DNA from: Mugil cephalus
Taxonomy: Eukaryota; Chordata; Actinopteri; Mugiliformes; Mugilidae
NCBI RefSeq assembly: GCF_022458985.1
Contig: NC_061777.1
Span: 17,821,668-17,885,667 of the forward strand
Length of the DNA: 64,000 nucleotides
Direction of reading: 5' to 3'
Part shown: positions 22,101 through 35,052 of the stretch, piece by piece
Layout of the letters: each line of letters begins with the position of its first letter
Position numbering within the stretch: position 1 is the first letter of the stretch
Program-made: the position numbers and the translations under genes
The notes under the pieces: generated by a model
What the model saw: the letters and a program-made list of their open reading frames with translations, nothing else
Database searches by the model: none
What the model was told of the DNA's origin: nothing

Positions 22101-25100
22101 ACATAATAAAATTTTCCAAAAACCTTTGACACTCATGTGTCAATAAAATGAAACAAGAATTTCCCATTGTTTCAGCTTCAAAAGAACTTTACGATCAGCA
22201 CATTAACCCTACCAGAAGAAGTTTTCTGCATGGCCCATGTTGACCATGTAGTCCTTCCCTCCCACCTCCTGGAAGTGCAGCGCGATGAACCGAGGCTTGT
22301 GGCTGTGGATAGTCTGTTACGAAGAAAAGCAAACAGTCTCAACCCAATGTACAGACTTACATTCCATGTAATGAGACGTGAAGAGAGTCAGCACTCTGTG
22401 TTACAGGATAAACTATCCTTTAGGTGTCTGGGTGTTAGACCTTGTGCTGCTGCTGTGTTATTAACACAGTGTCAGGGTCCCAGAGGAACCTGAAGCACTC
22501 GCGTATACTGGCATGTCACTTGTTTAAAGAGGAGCAGCTCATCGTAAACAAAGGCCAGCTTTGTTTGCAAGCAATCAGAAGAAAAACACCAAAGTGAAAA
22601 CTACAAAAATAAAAGAGGCTCAAACTTACCTTATACAGTTCTTGTAACCATTCATTTTGAATTTCACCCACCTAGAAAATGAAGGGAAAAAAATCACTGA
22701 CACGTAAAACTCAAGTGAAAATGACTGCATCCCAGCTTAAAGAGCAGGAAATCTAATGGCCAAATAAAACTCAACAAGTCTTAGGTTTTTATTTATTCAC
22801 TGTGCCCGCGTACAGAAAGTGATCAGGTGCACATGGCTATAAAGTAGAATACAAATAGGGTTAGAGATGAGATATTATAAAGTTTCTGTTCTGGGATCAT
22901 GATGGTGCACAGTGAGGGAGGACACTAATTAAGCTGCGCTAACAGGTTGAGGCCACTAGATATCGCTGTATGAGACGAGCATGTTAAATCACAAACACTG
23001 TGTTATTGGCTAAACTGCAACTGCTTAGATTACGACTTAGAAAACGATACATTACTGATTCTGGTGCACCCCAACGTCCATGCTAAATATATAATGAATA
23101 GCTGCTTTTTTTCTAGGCACATTCATCCTGTGACTTTAGTGAGGCTCTCTTTTATAAAGTCACCATCTCCCCCTTGGTTCTGGCTGCTGTGGCATTTTCC
23201 TGTGCTTTGTTAGCATGGATGAAAAACAGTTGTGGAGCTTTCAGACTAGCTGCCATTTGCTTAACTTTCGGAACCAGTGCAGGTCTGACGTTTGGTTTCG
23301 TAGTGTCGTCGCATATTATACTCTTTCGTCGCAGCAACAGTTTCATTGCATATCAAACAGACATACTTCCTGTTTTCTGTCTAGAAATATTCATCTGAAA
23401 TGTCTGAAATGTTCTGAAACTCATTTGTTATATTGCTTTTTCTTTGGCCTTTTTTGGTCACGTGTGACAAAGGTTTGCTTTGATTAACCTTGTGCTGTGG
23501 AGAAGCTGCAGCGTTCAAGACGCCAGCGCCGCCTACAGTTGGAGCTTAATAGTACAACAGAGTGAAGTTCAAGTTCCATGTGATTGGGATTTGATGCAGG
23601 GAAAATTAAAAATGAACTATGGGCTGCAGTTGGACTGCTCTGGTATGTCTGTCATTACTGCTGAGACAGTGAAGTATGTCATTGTCGAGACTCTACCTTT
23701 AAAAAGTAAGTTGAAGGTGCAAATGCACACAGGAAATAAATGCAGTGGGTGACAAAACTGAAAAAAATATGATGCTTTTCTTGTTAACTGATTACTTATT
23801 TCAAGAAAAAAACAGGAAAACATAAAAATAGTTTTTTCTTTCTGACTCTATAAACAATTTCATCACATTTATGTTTTTCAGATTGATTTATTTGAAATAT
23901 TAATAAAATATAATGAATTAAGCAACTCCTGAGAGAAGTTTCTTTAAAGTGGGAGTAAATAAAATATAAAACTCCACTTCACCACCTTATTAATTTAAAA
24001 GTTAATGAGACGTTATTTTAAGCCTGAATCATCACATATAATGATGGACCAGTCGTTAGTGCAAAGCTCAATGTAGGAGGCCCAGGTCATCACCACCTTG
24101 GTGCCTGGCTTCTGTTGCCCCTTATTTGTGTCGTGTTTACCATGTTCACGGGTAAACCCTTTTGATTTTATGAAATAATAATCCAACCCAAACTGTCTCC
24201 TCCTTATATGCTTTTACATTTCTTACATTAGGTTAGCCACTCTTTAGCATGCTAAACACTTAGCCTCTGTGGCCTCAAGAAGCTGACAGTTGCCTAGCAA
24301 CAATGGTCTCGGAACTTATGAAGTTAGCTTTTAGCCTTTACGAGTTCCTTCTGAAGGCAGCATTTACCTAACAATTCAAATCACCTAAAACCTTTTTTCA
24401 ATGGCGTGTGACCTTTGCGATCTACCTGTTGACATATTGGACATCCCTACTTTACAATGTGTCATTTTATGAGTTCTTGTAGAAATAGCTAGTGTTTTAG
24501 CTCAAGCTACCATTATCACAGTTAACTGATGAATAATACTTGCAAGGCTATAGACGCCATAGTCCTAGCTTTGTAACATCATGTGCCTCTGGTCTTTTTC
24601 AATGACCATTTACTTACTGACGATTATATTTATCTAAGGTAAAAAGAGACGGCTGAGATCCATGTACATCAAACCCATTAGTAACATTAGGGGTAGAAAA
24701 CAGAAAAAAAATGTGCTGAACTGGCAGATGTGCATAATAATTATCTGTACAACATAATAAAGGAGGCTTTGGATATCAATAAGACACTTGAAATGATTTA
24801 TACTATGTACCCTACTCTTAAAACAGGATGCAAAAAAGAATGGGATAATTCATCACACTGAATAATCGTAGCATCTAACATTAAAAATGTAATTCCAGTG
24901 AACAGGCCAAACGGCAGTCAGGAAGTCATCGCTCACAAAGGACAGCCTGGAAATATTATCCTGTGTTATTAGCTGCTTTTTCCAGGATGTAGTCTCATTC
25001 AAGTACAGCTGCACTGGTAACAATCTGGCAGCCATCCACACATCAACTGTGAACTAGTGTTTAATAACAGATGGCCACTTGACAGTTGAGTACACTATAA

Positions 25101-28100
25101 AATATGGATGAGAAAAGGAGGCGGACAAACCTTATACACAGCACTCTGTCAAACAAGGCTGATTCATCTCTGTTTGGAACAACAGGTTGATTTCCATTAA
25201 CACTATAGGTACTAAATGCTAGGCTGCACCCTTTAGTGAAGCAACCAAACAAAATGTGTTTTTGTATATGAACGCTTTTCCTTTTCAGGCTATTTTTCTT
25301 TTTTAATATGTACTGTGAGTGTCACTGCATTCACACCAGGTAAAAATGACTTTGCATAGTGTATTTGCATTACAGGGATGACTGGAGCGGGGTCATTGTG
25401 AGCAGAAGGACTCCTCTCACATCACTCTGAAGCACTAACAAATACAAACACAGAACCACAGCCTCCGTCCACACATCTTAATTCATTCACATATATGCCA
25501 GCAATGGTTTAAAGTGAAGCTAGCCTGCTTGCTAAGCAATAGAATAAAATACAATTTGGACACAACAGTAATCAGGTGCTGTAATTTCCCCACTGTGGCA
25601 AGAATGAAACAATAAAGACAAGAGCTAGAACTCCAAGAACTCCAACACCATTTAGCTTTTATGATTTCAACATGGTGACTAAGTTTTTTTTAGAAGATTG
25701 TCTGGTTTATGTTTGGAAACAGTGTGCTCCAATAACTGACAGACCCTCATTTGTTTTTGTATGAATACAGGGGTAAAAATATCTATCAATTTCAACAAAG
25801 TCTGCATAATAAGCACGCAAACTCCGCAATAACAATATAAGAATTAATAAACATGGCGTGCCACGCTGACGCTGAACAGCAGTAAGACTTGAGTGTTGTT
25901 GATCTGCTCTGTCATAGACGCTTGGCTATTGCAGTGCTGTAAAGCCAAAGGATTTATTCTGTGATGTGCTTAAGGCTTCTGTCTTATCCCAAAGGCTGGA
26001 AGAACGTTTAGGAGTGTTTGTTTATAGAAATGGGGGGGCCTAAGTAAAGTAGAAAAGCTGAAGTCCCCAGGGAGAGATATTCATCTGTTTACATATCTCC
26101 CACAATGGGATCTAACATGTTTTCATTGGAGCTAGGTCTGGCAACCGGAAACATGGTCCTGGGCCAAATTTCCATGAGTGTAAGAGCCCTCCTCCCTGCA
26201 AAGTCTAAAACTTTTGTCTACCCAGTCCAGGCTAAAACAAAGAAAGCCCTGGACATTCAGTAGTGTGTTTGGAAGAGTTAGATTACAGCCTTACCTCTTT
26301 AATCCTGTATAAGATGTCGGTAAGATCCAAACATTTAGGGCTTGGCTATAAACAGCAGCTTCTATAATATCACACAAATGCCACAAAGTAAGATAAGGAT
26401 ACTATAAAGTGATGGTAACCAGTGATTTTCAACCAGGACTGATGGGACAAAGCTGTCAGCTGAAGGGTGGTCATGATATTGGGGGCAGATACACTAGGAC
26501 CTGCCTTTGTTGTAAGACTACTGCATATAGGTAATATAGGTAATAGGAGGGGAACTAACTGACTGACCTCAGGGGAGGCAAAAAAACACAAATAGTGAAA
26601 GCCAAGAGATGTCACACAACACTTCTGGGTAATGGGTTTACTTGTGACATCCGAGTACACTCGCTTTCCAGGTACGCTAATGGAAACAGACGGATTCCAA
26701 TATATCATTGCCGGATGAAATCTTAGCTTCGTGAAGGTTATAGTTATGGTACCATCATAGTTTAAAATAAGAAAGTGGTTGACTTGACTGTGTTTTCATT
26801 TTGGGGGCTGTGGTTTGTAGTACCGTTGGATTGTACTGCGCTGTACTGACATTTGACAACCCCATTTTAGTCATTTCGGCAAAGGATAAATAACAGATCC
26901 AAAAGGCGTCACACATAGGCCTCGCAATTGATCGTCATTTACGGAAAAATACGCGACACAACGCCAAAGAAAACTGGATCGTTTTCGTACGTGTGGACGT
27001 GTCCTCAGTCCACCTCCTCCTGTTTGGAGAAGGTTTCTCCAGTTTGTTCGTTCGACGTGAAAGAGTTGACCCAGGTTTTCTTTTTTTGGCTGATTTCTCT
27101 AGCACAAGCAGCACCATGCATAGGCCTGGGATATGTACTACAGCCTTTCTGGAACTAGATACGCTTTCGCAATGGATCGACATTTATGTAGAAATACGCG
27201 ACACAATGCCAAGGAAAACCATTATCAATTTTCATATGTAGACATGGACTTAGGCACACGGTCCCTCTCCTTAATGTCAGGTAATTACCCACACGTTAAA
27301 TGAAATCAGTGGCAAATTAGTGGTTTGTGGTTATTACAGAAATGATTCAACCAAGTTTCTATTGGGCTTCACCCACAGAGTTTTCCTATTTAAACCATCT
27401 TCAAGAAATTTCTACGAGTCCAGTTGCCTTTCTTCAAACACCTTTTGGATTACCATGACCTGGATGACTGAGAACCTTCACAGAACCATCACAGGCAGAT
27501 AAATAATATAAACACGTTTGAGTCCAATTAAATACAGTTTAAAAGCACTACTATACATCCCCCGAAAATGATCCAACATTTGAATTACCACCATTTTTCT
27601 TTACACTGGTTAAAAACAAACTAGATATTATAACATAGTACTATAATGCATTTTTTTCCCACACTGGACTACCTGGTGACTATCTTCTAAGAACCAGGAA
27701 GTCTAGTTGAGATTTTAAAAGTCCCTGGTCAAGACAGGCGACATCTTTCAACCTTTATCTAAATGAAATAAAAATGAAAGTAGGTCTATATTTAAATATA
27801 TATACACATATATGCACGTTACTCATATGTTACAGAAAGCCTTGAGGTAATGTGCCATTTTAAGATTCACACTGACCATACTGGGCCACTGATTTAACGC
27901 CTCATGTTTACTACTCCGGAGGTCACGTGATGGGGTGAAACATTTAATAATCGATCAACTTGCTCATTCAAGTCGACGATGGACACTGCCGAGCAGGTGA
28001 CAGGAGTCAAAGCGACAGAAGTAACAGCAGTCAGTCAGTCTACGATCAGGTGTTTTACACACAAATTAGTTACAGTGAGAATAAGGATAAACTTGAGTAT

Positions 28101-28306
28101 ATTTGTTCCATCCTTATACTTATTGTGCTAGCAGGGGAGCCCGTTCAAGGTACAACTTACCTAACGCACTCTACTTATCTACCTACTGCGTGCGGCTCTG
28201 CTGGGTATAAATAGCCCTCTAATTTTACTTTTAAATTCCTACTTACGTTGTCAAAGAGCGAGCCGACATTTGCGGTGACAAGCAGCACGTCGGTGAACGT
28301 TTCCAT
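13143..28306 (-). CDS. Type I inositol polyphosphate 5-phosphatase, INPP5A-like paralogue
   Basis: Removes the 5-phosphate from Ins(1,4,5)P3 and Ins(1,3,4,5)P4, ending calcium signals, if it acts as INPP5A does. Fifteen exons join in frame: 28247-28306, 22630-22671, 22213-22313, 21509-21596, 18564-18627, 17886-17989, 17579-17631, 15534-15653, 15273-15357, 15079-15174, 14926-15000, 14588-14661, 14367-14478, 13278-13346 and 13143-13184. They give 394 residues (human INPP5A has 412). Family motifs are all present: LLVTANVGSLFD (8-19), FKWSRKGFMRTRW, HLFHDASN, FGDFNFRLD (225-233), TRCPAWCDRIL (337-347) and NVCMGDHKPVF (374-384). It diverges clearly from INPP5A and ends SLKTNDH, without the INPP5A CaaX box. 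The first intron is 5.6 kb. Its place next to nkx6.3 suggests an ancient duplicate of INPP5A rather than its orthologue. Confidence 0.9.
17060..17205 (+). repeat. LINE 3' tail (L2/CR1-like)
   Basis: An AT-rich lead followed by GAATTTCGTTGTGCCTTGCA, then ATGACAATAAAG and a TTCTTGAT repeat. This is the style of fish L2-type LINE 3' ends. Only the tail is present. It lies in intron 7 of the phosphatase gene. The family call is from memory. Confidence 0.45.
18628..21508. other. Intron 4 of the INPP5A-like gene
   Basis: A 2.9-kb intron without recognisable coding sequence. It contains the LINE-like tail described separately, a GGT trinucleotide run at 20114-20138 that gives a spurious polyhistidine frame on the other strand, and short C and G homopolymers near 19418 and 19956. 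Nothing else can be named. Confidence 0.7.
18715..18815 (+). repeat. TA microsatellite and LINE-like 3' tail
   Basis: A TA run at about 18700-18717, then a short segment with GAGTCAATAAAGCATTATCT and repeated TCTTATC units, resembling a second truncated LINE tail. It lies in intron 4 of the phosphatase gene. Confidence 0.35.
22672..28246. other. Intron 1 of the INPP5A-like gene
   Basis: A 5.6-kb first intron with no exon of another gene that I can support. It holds a duplicated 85-bp module (26925-27010 and 27168-27250) and otherwise AT-rich single-copy-looking sequence. Long first introns often house enhancers, but no specific element is visible. Confidence 0.65.
26925..27250. repeat. Pair of diverged direct repeats
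   Basis: Two copies of about 85 bp, 243 bp apart. Both contain ATACGCGACACAA, GATCG, CATTTA and a GTGGACGTG/TAGACATGG end. Divergence is roughly 20-25 percent by eye. This is likely the remains of a tandem unit of an old interspersed repeat. No open frame. Confidence 0.6.
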
Positions 28307-28870
28307 GATACCGATACACCCTCGCCGACAGTCCGAGGAAACTCCGCAGCGTCGCAGGCCCGGGGGGGGGTGGGTGGGGGAGTGGAGAGAGGAGGGAGCT
28401 TATATGACGGCTTACTACGGCTGTCTGAGTCCAAATCCCAAGTGGCACCGAGCAACCTACACCTACACCTCGAATCGCGCCCGCATCTCGCTGTAACTAC
28501 TGCGCAGCTCCTCGTCCAACTTGTTCATTGATGGCGGGCAGTCGCGTCAGGTCGTCTTCACATGCAGGAGCGGCGCTCATGTTCGTCGCCGAGACGGGGG
28601 AGCAGTTTGGTGTAATTGCGTGGATTTCCGTCTTCCCTCCTCCGCCTCCTCCTCCTCTTTTTCCCCTGGGTTAATTGGACTAGTAGCTTCTAAGCGGACT
28701 AAAGCCGGTCTGGACGGCGCATCTGTTGCCGCCTTTCTAAGCGCCCTGATAACGGACGGAGCGCCGAGCCGTCAGAGTGGCGCTGCTCCGCCCTTTAACT
28801 GCGAGCAGTCAATTACCGGGTTCCTCGTGTCAACTTTACATCCGCTACCTGCATCGTTCATCATGCACGG
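28307..28870 (-). promoter_or_regulatory. CpG-rich probable promoter of the INPP5A-like gene
   Basis: Directly upstream of the minus-strand start codon is about 550 bp much richer in CpG than its surroundings (for example 28540-28620 and 28740-28800). That suits a CpG-island promoter. No TATA box near the ATG was seen. The exact start site is unknown. Confidence 0.45.
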
Positions 28871-28989
28871 GCAACGACAGCATCATCAGAAACAGCGACC
28901 GCATTTGTCCCCTTATCGCGATAAACTCACGGTTAAAGTTGCAGAAACTGATTTTTTTTAAAAAAAGAAGAAGAAGAAGAAGAACAGAG

Positions 28990-29395
28990 TTCAACACCAA
29001 TCAGCCACAACATTAACACCACTGACAGGGGAAGTAGCAATCAACTGCTGGGAAACTTTGGTGTGGATGTAGCACCCACCTTGACCGGACCAGACACCCC
29101 CACCACCCCATAGCAATAACACACCTGACACAGATACACACAAAAACGGTTTAGGAACAAGGCAAAACAAACAAACAAACAAAAACATGAAAAACTGTGC
29201 AAAACGTTGACCAGGCCTACAAGTGGACAACCCAAAGGACCCCACTAACATTATGTTTCCAGACACCACAGGACGCCCCCAGAAGGCCCATGTCTGTCCT
29301 TTTACCAATCACAAGTCACACCTGATTGGAGATTTGAAGAGAGACTTACACAATATCAGGAAGGTTGTTTTAATGTTGTGTCTAATCAGTGTATA
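28990..29395. mobile_element. Tc1-like non-autonomous copy with inverted ends
   Basis: Starts near AATCAGCCACAACATTAACA and ends near TTAATGTTGTGTCTAATCAG, which are mutual inverse complements apart from a few changes. The interior (400 bp) includes AACTGCTGGGAAACTTTGG and other pieces shared with copies A and B and with the larger fish Tc1-like family. It is internally deleted, with no usable transposase. A GAA microsatellite abuts its left side at 28965-28983. Confidence 0.65.
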
Positions 29396-29399
29396 TTTG

Positions 29400-31400
29400 G
29401 AGCGTTTGTAATTCTCTTTTGTGATCATGTTCATTAATCAGTTAAAAAACGATGACATAGGATATACTTCTAAAATTTCTCACTTTTTTATGTGACATGT
29501 GCCACATTTTTATATTTAATTGCATTGGAAACTAATTACTAATTGGAACTAATTTATTTTATTTTTAATTTTTTGGTACACTATTACTGTACATGATGTT
29601 TTCGTATATAGTTTATCCTTCAGTACAATATTCAGTCAACTCAGTTGCTTGTTCGTGACTTCAGTTCATTTAACTATAGCCAGAAACAAGGAAAACTGGT
29701 TTGTTTGTGTTGGTGCGGCCTGTCTTGACTAAGGACGTTTTAAATCTCTACCAGACTTCCCGGTTTAGTGAAGATAACGAACAACCCACATACACTCACC
29801 GGCCAAGAAACAAGAAGAAATGCACTCTAACAGTCCTGCCCTAAATCCTCCTTCATCACTTTTATCATGTCCAGTCTCGGCACCAGGAATGTGTTAATTC
29901 AACTGTAGGATCATTTTGGAGGGTAGCTGGTGCTCTCGACTGTGTTGAATTAAACGCAAAAACATGTTTCTGTTATCTAGCTCAGCCCAATAACTAAAAT
30001 AGGGGAGTAAAATAGAAGAAACATGGTTGGTACACCACGATACAGGTCAGTGGTGCCAACCACAGCCTTCAAAATGAAAAACATAGAGTTGTATCCGCAG
30101 CTCTCTCAGTTATTTTAAACTAATGCTGAAAACCATAACCTTTTAATGAGATACGATTTAGAACGGGACTGTTGTGATGACGATGAATTTGTTTTCACTA
30201 GTGTACTTAATGACCTGGTATTATTCTTTCAGATCTCACAAGCATACAGCGTGTCATTTCACTTACTATTTTGGTGGGTGTAAATCAAGTCATGTGAATC
30301 GTGTTATGTGACTTTGGTCATGAACTCCCACGGGAAGTTCTCACCACCGATCACATCTCAGGGCTCAGCGACAATACTGTTCTCTTACGCCGTCCCACTT
30401 TACCTGATCTCACCATATATAGATCAACGCTTCATTGAGCATTACAACACAAGGAAATTCAGAACACCTAAGCATATCACAGACTCATTCTGTGCAGCGA
30501 CATGACAGGAAGTCATTTTCTTCTGTGAAACTCTGGTCTTTCCACAAAATGTGTGTTGCCTGAGTTTGCTTTCACTTTTAACTGTTCTCCTCCATAACCG
30601 CTTTACATCGAATCTATGTTAGAGGGAGGTCTTCATTTGGTTTTGCTTTAACAGATCTCACAAGAAGTCACTTCCTCCCATACCCAATCATCACCACAGC
30701 AGAGTAACCAGTGTTTTTCCAATGGTACTACCCACTGGAGCCAGCAGCCATATAACACTTATCTGGAGTAGGTGGCTCGGTGCCATCCAGCCTGTGGGGT
30801 AAGAGCCCAGGCTGCTGGGGGCCCCGACTCTCGCTCTCCATAGCGCCGTTAGCGAGCTGTTCAACCACGGCACGGCTTACACAACCAACCTTTTGATTCT
30901 TCTCCTTGCTTCCTCTCACTCCTCCTCCAAGCACAGCGTGCTTTATTCACCAAAGTCAATGGATCCATTTGAAACTATTGCGACAGAGATGCAAAACAAA
31001 GTTGCCATGCCCATCACCGGTTTGGAAACAAAGACGGTTTAAAGAGAACATTCTCTGAAAGGGGGCTGAGGGGTTTTGCCAAGCACACAGTCACTTGGGT
31101 GAAGCAGCTGTGAAAGAAGCCGCCATATACATCCGTGGAAATGGATGTTATTTATGAGTACATACAGTGTCTGCTAGGGAATAATGAAAATATTCAACTC
31201 AATGCTCTTTGTATTATTTGGTGTAATTTGCAGTACACATTTAATTTATTGCAGCTTTTTGGCAAAAAAAAACCCTTCAAACTCAAGCTAAATATCAAAT
31301 TAATATTCAAAGAGTATGCCGATTGCTTCCGTCGCAACATATAAACAATTGCCTTTGTGCCTAGATCAGAGGAAGAGACGCACAAAAAAAGTCAAGGGTA
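29400..31400. other. Intergenic region between the INPP5A-like gene and gpat4
   Basis: About 2 kb of mostly AT-rich sequence with no recognisable gene. A somewhat GC-richer stretch at 30690-30940 encodes nothing I can identify on either strand. Confidence 0.6.
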
Positions 31401-31418
31401 GAGTCACATTCTTGAACA

Positions 31419-31424
31419 TTTATT
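31419..31424 (-). terminator. Probable polyadenylation signal of gpat4
   Basis: AATAAA on the minus strand, about 1.2 kb after the gpat4 stop codon. The interval 31425-32627 would be a 1.2-kb 3' untranslated region, plausible for this gene. Earlier, weaker signals cannot be excluded. Confidence 0.4.
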
Positions 31425-32627
31425 TTGATTAACAGATTTTACACAATCTAAACGACTATCCCTGATAATACCGCGCTAGTGAGGCCAGGGCCTCCAAGAG
31501 AAACCTCGAAGGCCGTCCACCATGGTCCTTCCAGCCTAAAGGGGAGTCAAAACTACAGCTGCAGTCTCTCCTTGAAACTTCCTTAAGGCTGCCAAGTATG
31601 AGAAAGACCTTTAATGAGAGGGGAAATAAAGACAATAGCTTTTAGAGTTCATTTAAAATAAATGAGGTGGGGTGGTTACTGCACAAGCAGGAAGCCAGTA
31701 GAACCAGTCTGGAAGTGTATTGGTATGAATATGTATCAGCTCGCTGGCATTTTAACTATGTCCAATTGGGATGATTATTATCTCACATTGCTAGCTGTAT
31801 GCCATTAACATTAAAGGGACTTTACTCAACGTACGCTGCATTAGCTGGAACAGGAAAACCTGTCTAACTTAAAATAAAACTGCTGCAACTGTGGGTGCAC
31901 AACCTCCACTTCATAATGTGAGGACTTACACATTCCGTGGAAAAAACGCAGAAACATCCTATCAGCAAATCCTATAGTGACCACGTGTGTTGATACAAGT
32001 CTTAATGTAAAACACAAAGCTCAAAATACATCGATTTCTCTCTTGAAAAAAGCCCATAAAAATGTAACAAAATCTGGCATCGTGCCCTGAATCCTGGGTA
32101 CGGGCCAGTCATGAGAAAATCCAAACTCAAGTCACAGGTTTTTAGCTTTAAAACAAACTAGTTTTTATCTACAGTCACTGTCATCCCATGTAAGATCAGA
32201 TCAGTCTTTAACTTAAAACATTGTAACATGATACAAACGTGACAGTTAAATCCTTGAAATTAAAAGTAGAAAATATCAAACGAAGACGAGAACTCTGACA
32301 GAAATAAAACACGTTTTTTCCCTCAAAAGACAGCCACTGAGGAAGACTTTCTGTGTGCACCGTGTTTTCATTTCTGATGTTAGTGACGCTTCAGTCAAGC
32401 TATTCAACACAGGGCGGCGGACTCAGAATGACCCGTAACAGCGATGCAAACTTGACATGCCAGGCCGAGGCAGTGACCGAGGAAGCCAAATGGAGTACTG
32501 TTGACATCAGGGAGACAAATATCCAGTCCGGGTCCTCCACACGAGAGAGAGTCCACTGCTGACTGCCGGTCGAGTCAGAGGTGTCCAGGGGGGCCTCGAA
32601 GCCAGTCAACCACCACAAAGATTGCGT

Positions 32628-34999
32628 TCAGGAGCGGCTACGATCCTCTTGAGTGCCCACCAGCATTTTGCTGTATAGCTTCTGTTGCTCTTCTTTAAAG
32701 GTATCTTTTACCTTCCCACGTTTCAGTCCTCCATCCCTAAAAAACAAACAAACAAACAAGTTGATGAACACTCACTGATGGACAGAGCTGGTCACCAATA
32801 TCCTGCTATAGATGAGGTTCTACTAAACAATTAAGTGCAGTAACACAAACATTACTCTCAGCAGACTTGATACACTAGTGTGTTTATTAACACTTTTTTT
32901 TGATAAAAATCTGAATTCATAACTTGTGACGTGTTTTCTGGCAGTGTCAGAAATGGCAGAATCGGATGAAAGTTAACATATTTGCATATCGGTTGTATAA
33001 TTTTCTTAAGCATGAGTAAAATACTGATATTTACTATGGTTCTATCCGTTCGTTATGTCTTCACATTATCCTATGTTGAGTAATCTGGTCGTTAGCTAGC
33101 CATCTGGTAGCCTCTGGGACTCCTGGACACCAACAGTTGCCTAGCATCAGTATTGTCACAAATTACAGTTGATGATGCCACTTCAATACCAGGCATTTTG
33201 CATACACAACTTTTTTTTTTTTGGATGTCCCGTGGAGTGTGACATGTAGGTTGAGTATTGTTCTTGAATAAATCAGCAAAAAGAAAGAAGGAAATGCACA
33301 GATAGCGACAAAGGAAGCCACAACATGCAGCATAAGAAGACCAGAGAAAAACATCGTACCTATAGTTTACTATACAACATAGTGCTGCATTTGATAGCTT
33401 TGTTGTTGCAGCATAATCATGGGTGTTAACTCACAATGTTAATGATCTTAATGCTGTTAAATCCACAAGTCAAAAAGTCAACAATGAATTGTTGTATTTA
33501 TTGTTGACGATATAAAACATATATATGTATATATGTGAGGATTTAACACAATTATTTTATGATGTTATATAATATCATGTGGCAGTGTAGTGTAGTGTAG
33601 TGTAGTGTGACGGGGGTGGGAGTGTTTTCTTACCACAGAAGATCAACCAGCCCCCCTTGCCTTGCTATGGCTGCCTTTACACGATTGGCAAACTGTACAG
33701 CATCCTCTCCTTCCTGTTAGAGATTAACAACAGAAGTATAAAGCTGTCAAACAAGCGGTAATAAATAATTAGCCCGGCTAATTACCCACCGTAAAATCTT
33801 CATTCAAATATTAGGCCACAATTGTTGCCGCTCTACGAAAAAAGTGTCACACCCAACCGAAACGTTGTGGTTATTCTCTGTGGTCGGCCTACATGTACGC
33901 AGACAGGGGCTGAGAAAAGTGACGCGCTGCACTATTAAAAAAAATATGTAAGCTCCAGTGAAGCTTCATAACCAAAACCACACATATTGCACATGTTGTC
34001 AATGCAAACCTCTTGCTGATGGTCTGGGTGTCAGAAGACAAACAGGGGAACGTTTCTAGCCATTAAACCATAAATTCAAGATAACAACAACAAGATAAGA
34101 GCCGTTGTTCGGCTGAAAAAAAAAAAGCTACTTCACAATGCCATATGGTCTAAAGATAAGTGATGCATGTGCACCTGGGCACCATGCAAATGAAAAGTGA
34201 TACATCAGACCAGGCTGCCTTCTTCCATTGCTCTGTGGTGCAGCTCTGATGCTCATGTGCAGCGTGGACACACTGTTTGGTTTGCAGCTACGCAGCCCAA
34301 AACAAAAAGTGATGCACTGTTGTTATGACAGCTTTCTATTAGCTGGTCTGTTGAATGACACCAGATGGGCATCAATGACCCTGGTGCCAGTTCTTTTCCT
34401 TTCTTGGACCACATTTGATCGATACTGACCACTATAGACTACAACGAGAAGTGCAGTGTCGGAGATGCTCTGATCCTCCAGCATCATCGTTTGTTTTTCC
34501 AATTTGAAGCACATCAACTTTAAGGACAAAACGTTTACAGCTGCCATGCTATGAGATAATAAATGTTACTCATATGACGAGGTGATTATGACCGGTGGAT
34601 GTTCTGTAATCATAAGGTGCAGCTCGTCTCACCTCTCTGGACATGGGGGGGAGGTACCACACGCTGCAGACGATGGCCCAGCTGCTCATCATACGCAAAA
34701 GGTAGTTGACCATCCCAAACTTGCTGCTGTTCCAGAAGGCGTCTCCAAACCGGGGATCATACTGCGAGGACCGAACACACCACGATCAACACAGTAATTT
34801 ATGTGGAACAAACCTTTGTGAAAAAGTCGTCAGTTAATTAATATTCATCGGTAAAAAGACAATGAAAACGAGAACTGTTACCTTAATGGCCACAGGGTAG
34901 ACTGTGGCACCGATCTCAAAACTGCCCTTCTTAAACATCATGACTGATGTGTTGTTGATGCAGGTACCTGAGGATTTAAGAATGAATGAGTGAATAAAA

Positions 35000-35052
<53 letters not shown>

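Noticed and set aside
28521-28961. Open frame of 146 codons upstream of the INPP5A-like gene
   Set aside because: It lies in the CpG-rich promoter stretch, where stop codons are rare. The translation is compositionally odd and matches nothing known to me.
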